A DNA stretch of 64,000 bases from Agrypnia vestita. Lineage: Eukaryota > Arthropoda > Insecta > Trichoptera > Phryganeidae. The notes under the pieces were generated by a model that was given only the letters and a program-made list of their open reading frames with translations, made no database searches and was not told the DNA's origin. Position 1 is the first letter of the stretch; every line of letters starts with the position of its first letter. Shown piece by piece: positions 11,936-24,225 of the stretch. Position numbers and translations under genes: made by a program. The stretch covers positions 1 through 64,000 of the forward strand of contig JADDOH010011057.1 in the NCBI GenBank assembly GCA_016648135.1, in the 5' to 3' direction.

Positions 11936-13200
11936 GTCCCGGGATTTTAAAAATGTCATCAAAATACTACAAAAGAAAATCATGATCGTTTAACTACCTG
12001 ATTAACGTACATTTCCAGTTCTCTCTGTTGTGTTTAACTAAACTACACAAACAACAAAATAAAAACATTCATTAAACGCAATTAAAACAGCAGCTTCATT
12101 TTTATCTCCTCACTTCACTCACATTCTCGTCGTAAATCGGAAGTTTCCGTGAGCTTTATTTCCTTCGTGTCTTCAAACAAAAAACCTCCTTCGTCAGCGG
12201 GAGTTTTTATCCCTTCCGTTCCATAATAAAAGTTACAGGAAGAAAACACCACTGAGGGAGGTTCCTTTGTTATGGCTAGAATTCATATCTACGCTCATTC
12301 ATTTCTTTTCGCCGAGTCAATCGCAGAGACGCCATAAATTCTTAGTTGACTGATTAATTTTGAATAAAAAATTGTCTCCACGGACTTTGAAATTTATCCC
12401 CTTGGGGAATGGCATATAAATCATTTTGACTTGAATTAAAAAAAAGTGACCCATAAAAACCAAGTTTTTACAACACTCCCTTGTCTAACCATATGCGTCG
12501 GAATTTCCATACAACTTACTGATTTGTACAAAAAAACATTAAAAATTTGATAAATCAAAAATTATACTATAATTAATTTTTTTTAACGAAAATTTGATAG
12601 ATCTTCTTGATCGTCGCTACGAGTCTACTCGCAAAGTTTTAGCTCGATTGGATCACGGAAAAAGGGTTAAAAATCGATCCAAAGTTTTTTCGTCAAGCAA
12701 GTAAGCAAGCAGACGCCACGAGTTAATATAAAGGGAGTAAAAACGAGCGAGTCTTACAGCAGTCGCATATGATGTTCAACATATGATGTCTCACAATTAA
12801 AAATATCAAACAGAAATTGACATCAAAATTTTATAAAGCTAATACCTATATATTTATTAATTAGTAAATACAAGTAAAGAAAATGTATGTGCATTTATTT
12901 ATTATTGAATTTTGCCGCACTAGGTAGGTACCGTATATTTTGTTTACAAAAGTGTTTGGTCAATTGTATGTTTTTGTTTATTTTCATAGATGGCGGTAAT
13001 GCGCCGCCATACATATTGTATGAAAACTTTGAATAAATATTTAAAAATTATCACATAAATTTCATAAAATTTGACAATATAAATCATTCATTATTGTTTT
13101 AAGAAAGAATGTAATAAGCCAAAATTTATCAAAGTTACAACATCCACACGCTTGACGCCATCCTCGCAACATATATATAAAATCAGACGCATTGGCGGGT
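11936..13200. other. No gene recognised; candidate non-repeat regulatory block
   Basis: 12060-12420 is even in composition with long pyrimidine stretches (GGAAGTTTCCGTGAGCTTTA, CCTTCGTCAGCGGGAGTTTT) and no repeat match in the window; it lies upstream of the PDE-like exon. 12600-12740 has words shared with other GACGG-type repeats. Confidence 0.3.
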
Positions 13201-13560
13201 AGTGTGCGTCTTCGCTGTGATGGCGCTTGCTGAACATTGATTTGTTTATAAACGATTATGTATTGTCCATCGCGCGTGTTCCGCGCGCGCTCATTGGTTA
13301 AATGAGATTGCGCGCGTCTTATTTCAAGTTACGCATTTCCATCCTTTTTCACGAAATCACTGCCACAGATTGCAAGAAAGCGAGAGGAAAGATGTTACAC
13401 GTCAAAAGTAGTGTTTAAAGCAGCCCCTTCCGAGGAAAGATGTTACACGCCAAAAATAATGTTTAAAGCAGCCCTTTCCTCTAGCTTTCCTCTTCGTTAA
13501 TACGATGGGGTTGAGGGTTCAGGGTTGATCCCTTAGTCCGTTAATCCAGCCCCTGCTCGG
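13200..13560 (+). repeat. Local duplication of a GAGGAAAGATGTTACACG unit
   Basis: Two copies of GAGGAAAGATGTTACACGYC and TTTAAAGCAGCCC about 50 bp apart (13382-13470); a related piece with TTTTCACGAAATCAC and GAGGAAAGATATTACA is at 58795-58860. Confidence 0.55.
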
Positions 13561-13814
13561 ACCCCCGCGTTGGGTACACAGCGGGATGCATGCAATGCAC
13601 TTAGTTATTGCTACGTCATCCTTTGTGTCATACGAGTACACCCGGTATAGTTAACAACCGCACTGGCGCAATGCACTAGAACATTCTGTCTACAACATCG
13701 TATATAGGGTGTCTCCAAACTAGTACGAGAAATCTTACAGGTGGATTCCTGTCCTGATAATGAGTCGAAAATATTTAAGCAACCATGACCTAAAACCAAA
13801 AAACCTAAAATATC

Positions 13815-14430
13815 TTCTGTGTATAGTTTTCTGGGATATTCTGCCGTGTATATGTGACCTCTGTGAATTGAAGTGTGTGTTGAAGTGTAGGTTAAGTATT
13901 ACCTTGCAATACCGTACCGAAGTCTAGGTGTGTCCAAATTTGTGTTAGGTTAAGTACTGGATTGCAATAAACCGAAAATGTCTTGTGTATAGTTTTCTGG
14001 GATATTCTGCCATGTATATGTGATATCTGTGAAGTGAAGTGTACGTTGAAGTGTAGATTAAGTATTGCCGTGCAATACCGTACCAAAGTCGGGGTGTGAC
14101 CAAGTTTGTGTTAGGTTAAGTACTGGATTGCAGTATCGTGTCGAAAGCAGGTTGTGTGTGTGTCTTGATGTAGTGTGTTGTGTATCTACTAACGGATGTC
14201 GGACTGTGCGGATCGTCGATTTGATTTGTTCTGCAGCGCCGGATACCACGAGGTTTTCAACTTAAGACCGCCATCCCTGTTAATGTTTGCCTGCCTGATG
14301 ATGGACCCTGCAATGGTATCCGAAACGTCGGCCAGAGAGGTCACATATACACGGCAGAATATCCCAGAAAACTATACACAGAAGATTCTGAACGGCCGTG
14401 AAAACCTAAGAACATTTTTAAACCTAAAAT
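13815..14430 (+). mobile_element. Hammerhead-bearing repeat, family F5, inside a MITE
   Basis: Terminal inverted blocks 13815-13863 and 14335-14385 (TGTGTATAGTTTTCTGGGAT and its inverse). Two direct copies of a 166-bp unit start at 13818 and 13984. The motif at 14295-14326 follows, and the AGAAGATTCTGAACGGCCGT tail ends it. It splits the TATAGGGTG-ended MITE. Confidence 0.6.
14288..14335 (+). ncRNA. Hammerhead-ribozyme-like motif, family F5
   Basis: CTGATGA (14295-14301), helix II GGA/TCC around CCCTGCAATGG, GAAAC (14322-14326) then GTC. Stem I is not convincing and stem III has no loop, so if active it would need a dimer. Confidence 0.4.
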
Positions 14431-15145
14431 AAATAGGTTATGGAGATATTCAATATCAAAGATTTCTTTATTTAAAAATATTTCTGGCTTATTTTTTTAA
14501 AAAAGTTGAACTATCATTATAGTAACTTATATCGATTATGAAAAATTCTTTCGCTTCAATACAACTCAAATATAATAATAAAAATCACGTAAAAAAAAAA
14601 TTCTGTATAAAAAATAGATCACGAGGCGAGAGACCTAACCACAAGACCAACAAGCTACTCATATCCTATTTTAAATTTTTGCAAGGTTTTTATCATTTCA
14701 TAATCTATGTTTAAGTTACTGTAATGAAAGTTCAAATTTTGCAAAAATAAGTAAAAACAATAATAATTTGCAAAAATATTGAAAAAAAATGCAAACTTTG
14801 ACATTGTACATCTCCATAACTATTAATATTAAGTCATGATTGCTCAAACATTTTCGACTCATCATCAAGGCAGGAGTCTACCCGTAAAATTCTATGAGAC
14901 TCCCTGTATACCCACTCATATAAATACTAAAACACATAGCTGGATCTAAGGGCTCAGTAAAGGGCTTACTAGAGGTATATTTTCAGAGCAGAGGTGGCGA
15001 GAGGATGCGCGGGTAAGGGGGGACGGTGGGTGGATGCAGAGGGAAGAGAGATGTGTTGCGGGGGTAGGAAGTGCGACAGGGGGGAAGTTTTTTTTTATTT
15101 TTATTTCCGAAAACGCACACTTGGCGCATGGCATCGATTTCTGGA

Positions 15146-15222
15146 ACCTAACCTTACCTAACCTAACCTAACCTAACCTAACCTAACCTAACCTAACCCA
15201 ACCTAACCTAACCTAACCTAAA
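15146..15222 (+). repeat. (CCTAA)n array, insect telomere-type motif
   Basis: About 15 pentamers of CCTAA with two variants (CCTTA, CCCAA). CCTAA/TTAGG is the ancestral insect telomere repeat. Internal position. Confidence 0.85.
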
Positions 15223-16228
15223 TCCCGGTGTCATCCCCTATTTTTCTTCCTACCACACCTAAAAGTAGGCTTATCTGCGAATGCGCTGGCGGTAAGCATA
15301 GCTGGTACGTCGTACATATCTCTCTCAAAGTAAATGCTTTTATTTGGGGTGTCCGATGTCTGCAATGTCTTTAGAAAAGAGATTGATTTCTCTGGTGCCT
15401 TCTTATTCAGGCTATCTGGTTTGACTGAGCTTCAAATAGATTACCAAAGTACCTATCGCAAACGTAACCTCACAATTCTCATGTTTCGACTAGAATTACA
15501 TGAAATAACTTCAAATGCTGTATTTAAAAAGACTCTTTCATATGCACTTATTAATTTCTTCTCCCACAGCGTCCTGATGTAAAATTATGGAAAAATTGTC
15601 ATTGTCGCGTTGGACTTGTATTTACGTTTGACGTTTGACCGATAACCGTCATATACCTTTCTACCTCCCTCTCTCAAGTAGAAACTGAAAGAAACCAATA
15701 CCGACGTACACATTACCATCACAGTACACCACATACAGTTCCCGCTCTCGAATTTTACAATCAACCGCCACAAACATCGCGCTAAAACTAGCTACAGAAG
15801 TTGAAAGGACCTTTCCCATATTGAACCAGCCCAGAATTGTGAACAAAATAGGAATCTGGAGGTAAATCCTGCACTCCTTTCTTGTTCCTTTCTCTTTTTT
15901 ACTATCGCCAACGTAAAATAGACTTCCCGAGCAACTATAAATTAAGTTTAACAATATTTTTATACTGTCTGTTCTGAGAACATAATTACTGGATTTTGTC
16001 CACAGAGGGATAGTTATTAATTATAATAAGTTTGTATGGAAATCTTTTTAATGGATGGCTCAGGGCTTACGACCTATATGCGCTGGCTTAAGTGATCACT
16101 TTACATAATGCTGCGTTCACCAATTCCGTCGTAAGAACATCCACACATTATCAAATTTTTAAAGTTGTATGCATGTTCCTAAACTGTAAACCTTTCATAT
16201 ATTTGATAGGACTACGATAGTGACGTAA
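15223..16228. other. No gene recognised
   Basis: Open frames at 15334-15582 (plus) and 15661-15954 (minus) have no homology I recognise and no splice support. 15600-15950 is less AT-rich than its flanks. Confidence 0.3.
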
Positions 16229-16444
16229 TATGCGGGGTATAAAAGCAAAGGCAAGAATATCCAAAAAATAAATGTTTTGAATACAGTCACCGAGAATTAC
16301 TAATCTATCCCTTCCAAAATCGTATTTCCCATAAATTTAAATTTCGAATTCAGTACATTCTAATTTAATAATCAATATTCGGCATTCATACTGCATTAAA
16401 TATTTTTTGGATATTGCTGCCTTTGCTTTTATACTCCACATATA
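16229..16444. mobile_element. MITE with TATAAAAGCAAAGGCA ends
   Basis: Inverted ends GGTATAAAAGCAAAGGCA / TGCCTTTGCTTTTATACTCC extend about 40 bp (AATATCCAAAAAATA in both). 216 bp, non-coding. A relative is at 40565-40805. Confidence 0.7.
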
Positions 16445-16804
16445 TAGTCCTTCTCATGTTATACGACGCATAGATTTCGCAGCTGGTAACAATAGCTCTA
16501 CATTTTTAAAGTGGAGTATTAAGCAATATTGTTTATGGTTTTTTATTGATAATTTTTATTTTATTATTTATTTTACATTTGTTTTAATATAAGTTACTAA
16601 TAACTATCACACTAGGTAATATAAACTAGGAAGTATAAACCTAAAAAAGAAAGCATAAAGAATTTAGTAATATATACAATCATCAGAATACATAAATCTG
16701 AAAGAAAAGAGAATATGCATATAAAATTAAGATAAAAATTTAAGTATATACAAAAATAAATACTTGAAATTATATAAAGCAGATTCTATCTATTAAGAGG
16801 TCAA

Positions 16805-16960
16805 GGGCGGATCACTTCTTTAGCATACCTTCTACCTGATATTTTTATAAAAATAGTGATACGATCTTTAAAAGGTTTGTGTATTTTAATTTCTTTAGTT
16901 TCATTTGGTAACTTGTTAAAAACAAGCGGGCAGTGAAATTAAATTGTCTTTGTCCAAAAG
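16805..16960 (-). mobile_element. LINE C-terminal remnant
   Basis: Minus frame FNKLPNETKEIKIHKPFKDR and ISGRRYAKEVIRP then stop; the FN.LP...K...FK arrangement is that of the last residues of Jockey/CR1-type ORF2. Confidence 0.4.
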
Positions 16961-17640
16961 ACAATTTAATTTAGGTACCTCGAAATTAATTGCATTTTCC
17001 AGCCTTGTAACCCGTAATATATTTTATAATTAACCTTTTATTATTAAGTCGATATATTAAATGTCAATATCTTCTTTAATGTTATAAAAGATACGAAAGT
17101 GAAAGAAAAATTGTGTACCACGCTATCTGGATCTAAAGTCCCAAGACAACATTACAGAGTGTTCTCACTGTGATTGGATAATATTCGCGACAAATATAAC
17201 TTTATATTTCTCCCCTCGCCCTTTCATAGATTCCTTAAATCACACGGAGGCTCCGCGGGTCTCGGGGGATTACCAAAAGTAGGCCGCATTTATTCCCTAC
17301 CCGGGGGGAAGCTGTAATGTCATACGGCGCTATCATGGGAGCCCTATTTACTCTGCGAGTCACATAATGCCGATGTTCCAGGGCCGCCGGAAGTGAAAAC
17401 TTTTGAAAAAGTTTCGAAATAATGGCGCCCGGCATTAAAACACGTTAATCATTCAGGCCGTGCTCAGCGGGAGGCTCGATGGCGCAGACAGAGGGGGACT
17501 CGGGGATTTAGCGCCTTTCCGAAACAGGTTATCATTTGGCATTTTTTTAAATTCAATCATCAGTATTGCATTTGGCAAAAGAATCGATAATTGCTACCTA
17601 TCTCAAAATAGATATATTTATATACGTGCCAAGTTAGAAT
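16961..17640. other. Non-repeat GC-richer block, no gene
   Basis: 17100-17530 has even composition, runs such as GGCCGCCGGAAGTGAAAACTT and CGGGAGGCTCGATGGCGCAG, and no copy elsewhere in the window. It may be conserved non-coding DNA. Short frames lack support. Confidence 0.3.
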
Positions 17641-18183
17641 GGCCAATAATAATCTGTCAAAATTGGCCAATAAGAACCTGTCAAAGGAAGCAAGACTAGC
17701 GGTACATAATGGCGTTCTACTGCCAACCCTGATGTATGGAAGTGAAGCCTGGAATTGGCAAAAAAGGAATTAAAGTAGACTGAATGAGGTGGCAATTCGC
17801 TCACTTTGGTCGATAGAGGGAGGAATGGACAAATTAGAAGTGAATGCAATGCTGGCTGTAGTGTGGTAGATAGAATAAAGAAAGGAGTGCTAAGATGGTT
17901 TGGTCATGTGGAACGTATGATCGAGGAAAGGATAGTTAAGAAAATATATGAGGTGAGTGTTGAAGGCAACTGGAATACAGAGCGTACGCGAAAGACCTGG
18001 CACGATCAGATACAACAAGTGTTTGAGGATGGCCCCGTTAAAAGCCGCAACAACCGTAGAACTTGTATGAGAAGATGTATGAATGTAGCCGAAGCAAAAG
18101 TGATGTGCCAGGATAGAAGAGTGTGGCGTTCAATCCTCTCCGCCTACCCCTGCGGGGAAACGGCGGGTTGGTTAGTTAGTTAG
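17640..18183 (+). mobile_element. LINE 3' fragment, (TTAG)n-tailed family, copy 2
   Basis: Contains NLSKEARLAVH (in fragments), VVDRIKKGVLRWFGHVERM, RKTWHDQIQQVFEDGPVKSR, CQDRRVWRSILSAYPCGETA and a short GTTA tail. The 5' break begins at the duplicated GGCCAATAA words. The same family occurs at 6.4, 26.1, 30.3, 34.1, 42.2 and 54.7 kb. Confidence 0.75.
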
Positions 18184-18189
18184 CCAAGT

Positions 18190-19385
18190 TAGGCAGGTAG
18201 CGGACAGGCTCGCTAACTTTAATAAGTTCGGTATATGTATTTTATCGATATATTTATACAAAATATATATTTTATTTAATATATCTTTGAAACATCGATG
18301 GTGAATTAGGCTGGCACTAGAACTAGCAGAATCAGTTTTCAAAATTTTATCGATATCTGATTACAACTTAAATTTTGATGCAAAACTTAGTTTTAAATAA
18401 TAGTTGATGCCCTAATGCGCGGAAATAAATACATTATATTCATTAAAAAAAGAACTACGGGATTCATCGTGTCTATAAAAACAGTATGAGGGTGTATTTT
18501 TCGTAATTATATTCAAGCAAATGATACATGGAATTTTTTTATTAATACTCATAGTCAATATATACATACAGAAAACTGTATACAATCTTTTGTATTCGAA
18601 TCTAAAGTATAGTTTGCGATATACGTTACTCCCAAGAGAGCACTCCGACGAAATTGCTGCTCGGCGACAGTTGACAGCAATTAAGCCATACGGTTTATCA
18701 GAAAAATAAAATAGAAATATATTTAGAAACTAGACATATAGGTTTACAGCATCACGCAGTGGAATTTCGATATCTAAGAAAAAACATAATGGCGGACCAG
18801 CGATTTTTATTTCAGATTTACATGGAAAATTTTCATAGTTCATAAAAAAAATAGAAGTTATAATAACAAAATTTATAACAAAATCTCTTAGAGACTGGAT
18901 TTTCAAACAGATTAAGACATGGCGCATGCAAATCGGATGCATAGTTTTTTAACATGTTGTCAACCAGGCGGAAGAACGTAGTTTTGAGAAAAACGAATTC
19001 AAAATTTTGCTGAAGGATACTTCAACATACAAATAAAAAGAATTATCCGTCTCTTTTTTTGTTTTTCACCGTTAGTCAGCTATTGCTGGACCATACAATA
19101 GCTCCTGAGCATCCAGAGACTCATCAACAAAGGGTGGCCAGGTAGCAGAGCCGTTCGACAGCCGCACATCTGCCACTCGGCGCGGTCGTGCGCTTCGAAC
19201 GATTTCACATAAACCGCCGTATCTCCGTCAAATTTACAAATTTCTTTAAAATATTTGGTAAGAGCCTTTTTCAAAATGACGAACAAAATTTTTTTACCGT
19301 GGTCTGGGGCTTTAATCTTTCTGTCGAAATCAACCTTAAATGCTCTTAAAAATAATATACAATTTCACATTATTAATCTGCCGCT
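18190..19385. other. No gene recognised
   Basis: AT-rich with an isolated patch at 19090-19220 (GCCGTTCGACAGCCGCACAT). No repeat or coding family identified. Confidence 0.3.
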
Positions 19386-19389
19386 GAAT

Positions 19390-19670
19390 CGAGTTTCCTA
19401 GGGGGTAGCTGGGGTCACACTGATTGGCAGAGTGGAAAGGAGCCTATGCTTGGACATGTGCTATGGATCCCAGAGGAACGAGTGCCAAGAAGTATCCTCT
19501 TGTTGACCTAGAAAGGCAGGCGACCGGTGGGTGGCCACCGATTAAACTGAGAAAAGCAACAACAAAAAAGTGTACAAAAACAGGGTAGGTCTTGACTTGT
19601 TAACACATACGGAATCAGCAAAAGACAAGTGGAAGCACCTTACTGAGCCTTTGATCCTACTAAGATAAGA
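19390..19670 (+). mobile_element. LINE C-terminal remnant
   Basis: Broken frames GRVERSLCLDMC, VYKNRVGLDLLTHTESAKDK and WKHLTEP resemble the end of an endonuclease/RT protein. Several stops. Confidence 0.35.
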
Positions 19671-19779
19671 GTATGACGATGACGATGATTATTATTAATC
19701 AACTACATAAAATACACGCACACAGAAAACTGACTTCCGAGTATTATTAATGAATACACTTACACCAATTTAAACACAA

Positions 19780-19997
19780 AACAAAACAATAGAACACCGG
19801 CATACAATACGAGAGGCAGTAAAATGGTAAATAAAAATACACCAACTTACAACAGAACTTTTGGCCAAAGAAGCTATATCTATTTTGCAACAAAACTCTA
19901 CAACATCCTTCCCCCAACCTTCAAAAATATTGAAAAGATTGAAGAGTTCGAAAAAAAGATAAAAGCATGGCTAAAACAAGTCGATGCAGATAAATAA
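19780..19997 (+). mobile_element. LINE ORF2 C-terminal end
   Basis: Frame NTPTYNRTFGQRSYIYFATK, LYNILPPTFKNIEKIEEFEK, KIKAWLKQVDADK and stop: the classical T..G..S......YN.LP......FK..LK.WL ending. Confidence 0.55.
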
Positions 19998-19999
19998 GA

Positions 20000-22034
20000 A
20001 GGAGTATTGAAAACTACGCAGTAATTTAAAAATAGAAAATAAATAAGTATAAACTAGTCCGCCTCAGCACAGGAACCCCTAGTGAGGAGGACTAAGAACA
20101 ATAATATCAACAATATCATTATACATACATACTATTATATTAAACAAATTGTATATAAATAGAACCTAATAAAAAAAAAATTAAAAAAATAACAATTTTG
20201 TATTTATTGTTTGTAACTTCAAAAATTCACAAAACAATTACTGTGGTGAATTTTTTTTATTCATGACAAATTTGTTAATCGGTTAATTTCCTTCGCAGTA
20301 CAATGCTAGTGGGAACCCTGAATCACCGCGTATTCCAAAAAATAAACATCATGAAATATGTGCGCGACGTTCCTGGTGCCTACACACAACAAAGAAAGCC
20401 TACGTGAAATTGAATAGGTAAGGCAAAAAATATGAAGAACGTGATTTATGTAATACATAAATAGATTCATATTTAGGTACCATTGACTCTGTCTACGAGT
20501 ATATATTTGTCACAAAGAATATGTTTTTCTAGTGAGTCTATATTTTCACTAGTAGAAATATATTTTACCCGATGGGGCAGTGAGTCAATCAGTGAATTTA
20601 CAGATTCAATGCGCAGTGTCGGTGAAACTATATTTTGTCCACGAATGCACGCATCTCTCAGAGCTTAGGTTAGGTTAGGTTTCGTTAATAATATCCGGTA
20701 TATAATATCAAATTTAAATGACAGTTTGAAAACAAATATAATTTCATTAGTAAGATATCAGTTAAAATATTTTTCATCAGTTTCTATTAATTTATATTGT
20801 TGAAAATCTGCTAGGATATGATAAGAATGACTTTGAATATAATTTCACTAAAATGCCAGTGAAAATATAGACTCACTAGAAATACAGATTTACTGTAACA
20901 TATACATAGACAAGCCAATTTGAAACAAAATGAGATATCCATGAAATTAATTTTTACTACTGAAAACATAGAAACCAGAATACTTATAAAATTAGAAATA
21001 ATTTTTTTAAATTTTGCTGATTGCGTCTTGGTAAATGGTCAATCTGATATTTATATTGCCCTCATAAGGCGAAACGCGTCTCAAAAAATTAAATTAAATA
21101 TATAACTTAAAGAACAAGTGTTTTTATTTCCATATGCGTGATTATGTAGTTCTATAAACTTACTCTGAAACAATAAACGGGGTTCTACATTTTCTTTTTC
21201 TATTTTTAAACATATTTTTGAAAGTCATTTAACTATCTCACTAGATACAATCGGGTAATCAAAAAGGATAGAACAACTTGATCTTTTGTCCTAGCACACC
21301 ACTCCTATCTTTTATCATTGGCTCATCTGTCGCAGACAAGACGATAAATGTGGTACTAGGTCTAGTATGACCATTCACTGTTTAAGTGTTAGTGTTGAAT
21401 GAGTGTAGTTGACACTGAACTCTAATATTTAGTGCGACATATTGATACATAAATCATTTTAAAAATTTACAAACACTTTTCTTCATCTCAAAGTGTCTCC
21501 CCATAAAGCTTACGATAGTTTTCCGAAACTTTTAAGCACTTTTCAAACTGTTGTAAATCTCTGATATTTTTTCAAAAAATGTATTGTTTGAGCTCAGAGG
21601 TACCTACTCTCTTATCAAGACTTTCCATTGCAATAAAATGATCTTTGTGAAAGTTAAAATTCCCGATATTTTTATATCTCTGAGCATTGGCACTTTCAAG
21701 ACATCAAATGTACCAAGTATTTTTAAAATAAGTCATAATATTTTTCGATTTGGAGATATGCTCAATTTTATTTTTGTTAAAACGAAGGGTTTAAAAGAAA
21801 ATCGCGACTAATAAATATATATTACTTTTCTCGATGGTACAGTTGGTCGGAGGTTAGAGCATCGCTCCAGGAGATCAGCAAGCTACCTACCTATTTTGAT
21901 AGAACAAACATTTATCTATATCTTAATATAGTAAAAATATTGATGTGACATATATTCCGTGTGCGCATCTTCTTTTATTTATTTTTTGTTCCAAATTAAT
22001 AGAGATGGAAATCGACATTTTATTGTAAAATATA
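20000..22034. other. No gene recognised
   Basis: LINE tail A-runs at 20170-20190. 20480-20880 has repeated TCTATATTTTCACTAG-type words in both orientations, probably a decayed foldback. 21838-21885 (GTACAGTTGGTCGGAGGTTA) faintly resembles a tRNA A box. Confidence 0.3.
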
Positions 22035-22225
22035 ATATCTAATTATTATAACTGATTTAAATTAACTTTGTTAAAACCACTTATTTATTGAAAAAAAAAA
22101 TTCAACATGTTTCGAAGCCAATGGCAAATTGATTTTTTTTTTCAATAAAAAAGTGGTTTTAACAAAGTTAATTTATATCAATTATGTTACCACAAAATAA
22201 ATTTGCTATATTTGAAGAAGAAGTT
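22035..22225. mobile_element. Solo inverted Penelope-type end, family F2
   Basis: TTAACTTTGTTAAAACCAC at 22061 and its inverse at 22153, separated by a partial F2 motif (GTTTCGAAGCCAATGG). Flanks match the outer sequence of 28727-29588 (TTTGTGGTAACATAATT). The element body is deleted. Confidence 0.6.
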
Positions 22226-22779
22226 ATCTAATTATTAATTCAATTAGTTATTTATTTATATTGAATATTGATAGGGTTAGTTTTATGGTTATTAACTTAA
22301 AAATAATAAACATTGTATTGTATAAATCACTTTAATGAAAGTTTGTTAATTTTAAATATAATAGTGATTTATTTATTTAATGATACAAGTTTAAACATAA
22401 AATAAATATTAAACCATGCCAATCTCAACAAAATGTCTGTGTTGAAATATGCAAACTTAAAAAGTAAATGCTTTGTTTTGAATCAAGTTCCCTTCATAAA
22501 TAAATATAAATAAAGTAAATAATGTTGTAAAAATGTATGAATAATTTGAAAAACATAAATAAAAATTAAGTTTATTTAAATATTTAAAAATAGTTTATTT
22601 AAATATTTAAAAATAATTTCCAAGGGGAAAAATTATTTACTTCTTCAGGAAGTGTGTTAAAAGAGGTACGATTGAAAATACTATCCTAAGTAATAATACA
22701 TTGAGCAAGCTTGCCTTACCTTTATTCGCATGAATGAATAATGAATGAATGAATGGTCAGATGTTATGTTTTTGAATTT

Positions 22780-23395
22780 ATTTTATGGATGGAGCAAGGA
22801 CACTTATCGAAGAAATAATTTGACGACTTGAAGCATTTGGGATGTGAATCAACAGAAGAAAGCTCAAAATAAGCTGGCTAGGTGGACTAACGAATGAAAA
22901 TGTTATGTTTATAAAAGGAAACACTTTGTATAAAACCACTTTTTATTGAATTATCAAGGTTTTTCTGGAACAATGGTCCCGTCATCTGGATACAATGTAT
23001 ACTAAAAAATCTAATTAGAAGTAAAGATATTAACAAAAACAAAAAATAAATACATGGTAGTTGAATAAATAATATAATATTACTAATTATTTATTCAAAG
23101 TGTTATCTTTTTATCTAAATAAATATTGTTTATTAAAAATAAATACGAAAGTTTTTTTTTCTTATTGAAGAAAATGTTGTGAATTGGATTAATGAATGAA
23201 ATGTTTAATAAGTTGAAAAGTATTTTAAACAATAATGATCCGAAAAGTAGAATATCTCGGACAGGTAATGAGATATCAGAGAAAGGTAGTTGATAATCGT
23301 GACCTTGAAAGATGATAATTATAATAGCCGAAGAACCTGCAGCATTGGTAAACAAAGTGCTGACAGCCAACATAGCAGCCAAAGTCAATTAAACG
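22780..23395 (+). mobile_element. RTE-like LINE fragment split by a Penelope-type insertion
   Basis: First half 22780-22912: RTLIEEII, RLEAFGM, INRRKLKISWLGGLTNENV. Second half 23215-23395: RKVEYLGQVMRYQRKVV and LVNKVLTANIAAKVN-like words. The 300 bp between (22915-23212) contain a degenerate hammerhead-like end, so an insertion split the LINE. Confidence 0.5.
22915..23212 (-). mobile_element. Penelope-type end, degenerate, family F3
   Basis: Minus strand at 22990-22930 reads CCAGATGACGGGACCATTG, TTCCAGAAAAACC, then GTGGTTTTATACAAAG, a decayed CTGATGA...GAAAC arrangement. It interrupts an RTE-like LINE. Confidence 0.4.
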
Positions 23396-24200
23396 TATAC
23401 AGCACGCGAATAGGTAATTACAATAAATAAACGGGGGTTGAGAGTGAAAGAACAACTTAGAACGGCAAGAATAAGATCATTAATAAGAGTAACAGTTGAG
23501 AAAAAGCATAGATTTTTGTATTATCCACAAGTCAGACAACCCGTTTTAGTAAAAATCTTTGCTTTCAGCTTGACTTTTACCGTTACCAATGATCAAACAA
23601 CCGGCACATAGTGGTATATTTAGAAAAAAAAACGCTTAGATGTCGCACTTCTAGGACAACACCGCCACAAACCGAAAAATGCCAGTTTTTAGCGGCGAAT
23701 GCAAGTATTTATGATAATGTAAGACTGCCATATCTCTAGCTAGTACTATTTCTAAGTTATACGAATTATTTCGGTATTGCAATATAAAATATTTTCAAAA
23801 TATATGGAACAACACTGCCACAATTTAAATATTGCTTTAAATCATATATTCCGAATGTATATATTACGTATGCAAAACATACTATGCTTATACAGGTGTT
23901 CTGTTCAGTTAAGTTTTAATTAATTTTGAGATGGAGAAAGTTGAAAACTTCAAACGCGATTTACTCAGAACTTGACATTTGGGACGGTGGCGGAGTGAAA
24001 TTACGAGTCCACAATTATAATTATAATTTTATATTATCAGGATAACGAAATGCTAAAAAGAATTACGCACTTACGTCACTTGTCACACTACCAAAAAATT
24101 TAGAACGGGATCTATGGCCTTCGAGAGGCATTTTGAACATTTGAAAAAAAACAGAAAAGCCTTGAAGCCACGGGAATGGTCTACTAAATACTGTAAATAT
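23396..24200. other. No gene recognised
   Basis: AT-rich; no open frames of note. Confidence 0.3.
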
Positions 24201-24225
24201 CTAGGAGGTTCGACCAGCATTCTCA

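Larger units (their letters stand above)
13703..14909. mobile_element. Palindromic MITE, same group, with nested insertion
   Basis: TATAGGGTGTCTCCAAACTA at the left and its inverse (GAGACTCCCTGTATA) at the right; internal ATTTAAGCAACCATGACC and AAGTTGAAC words match 1234-1766. Interrupted by the F5 repeat at 13815-14430. Confidence 0.65.
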
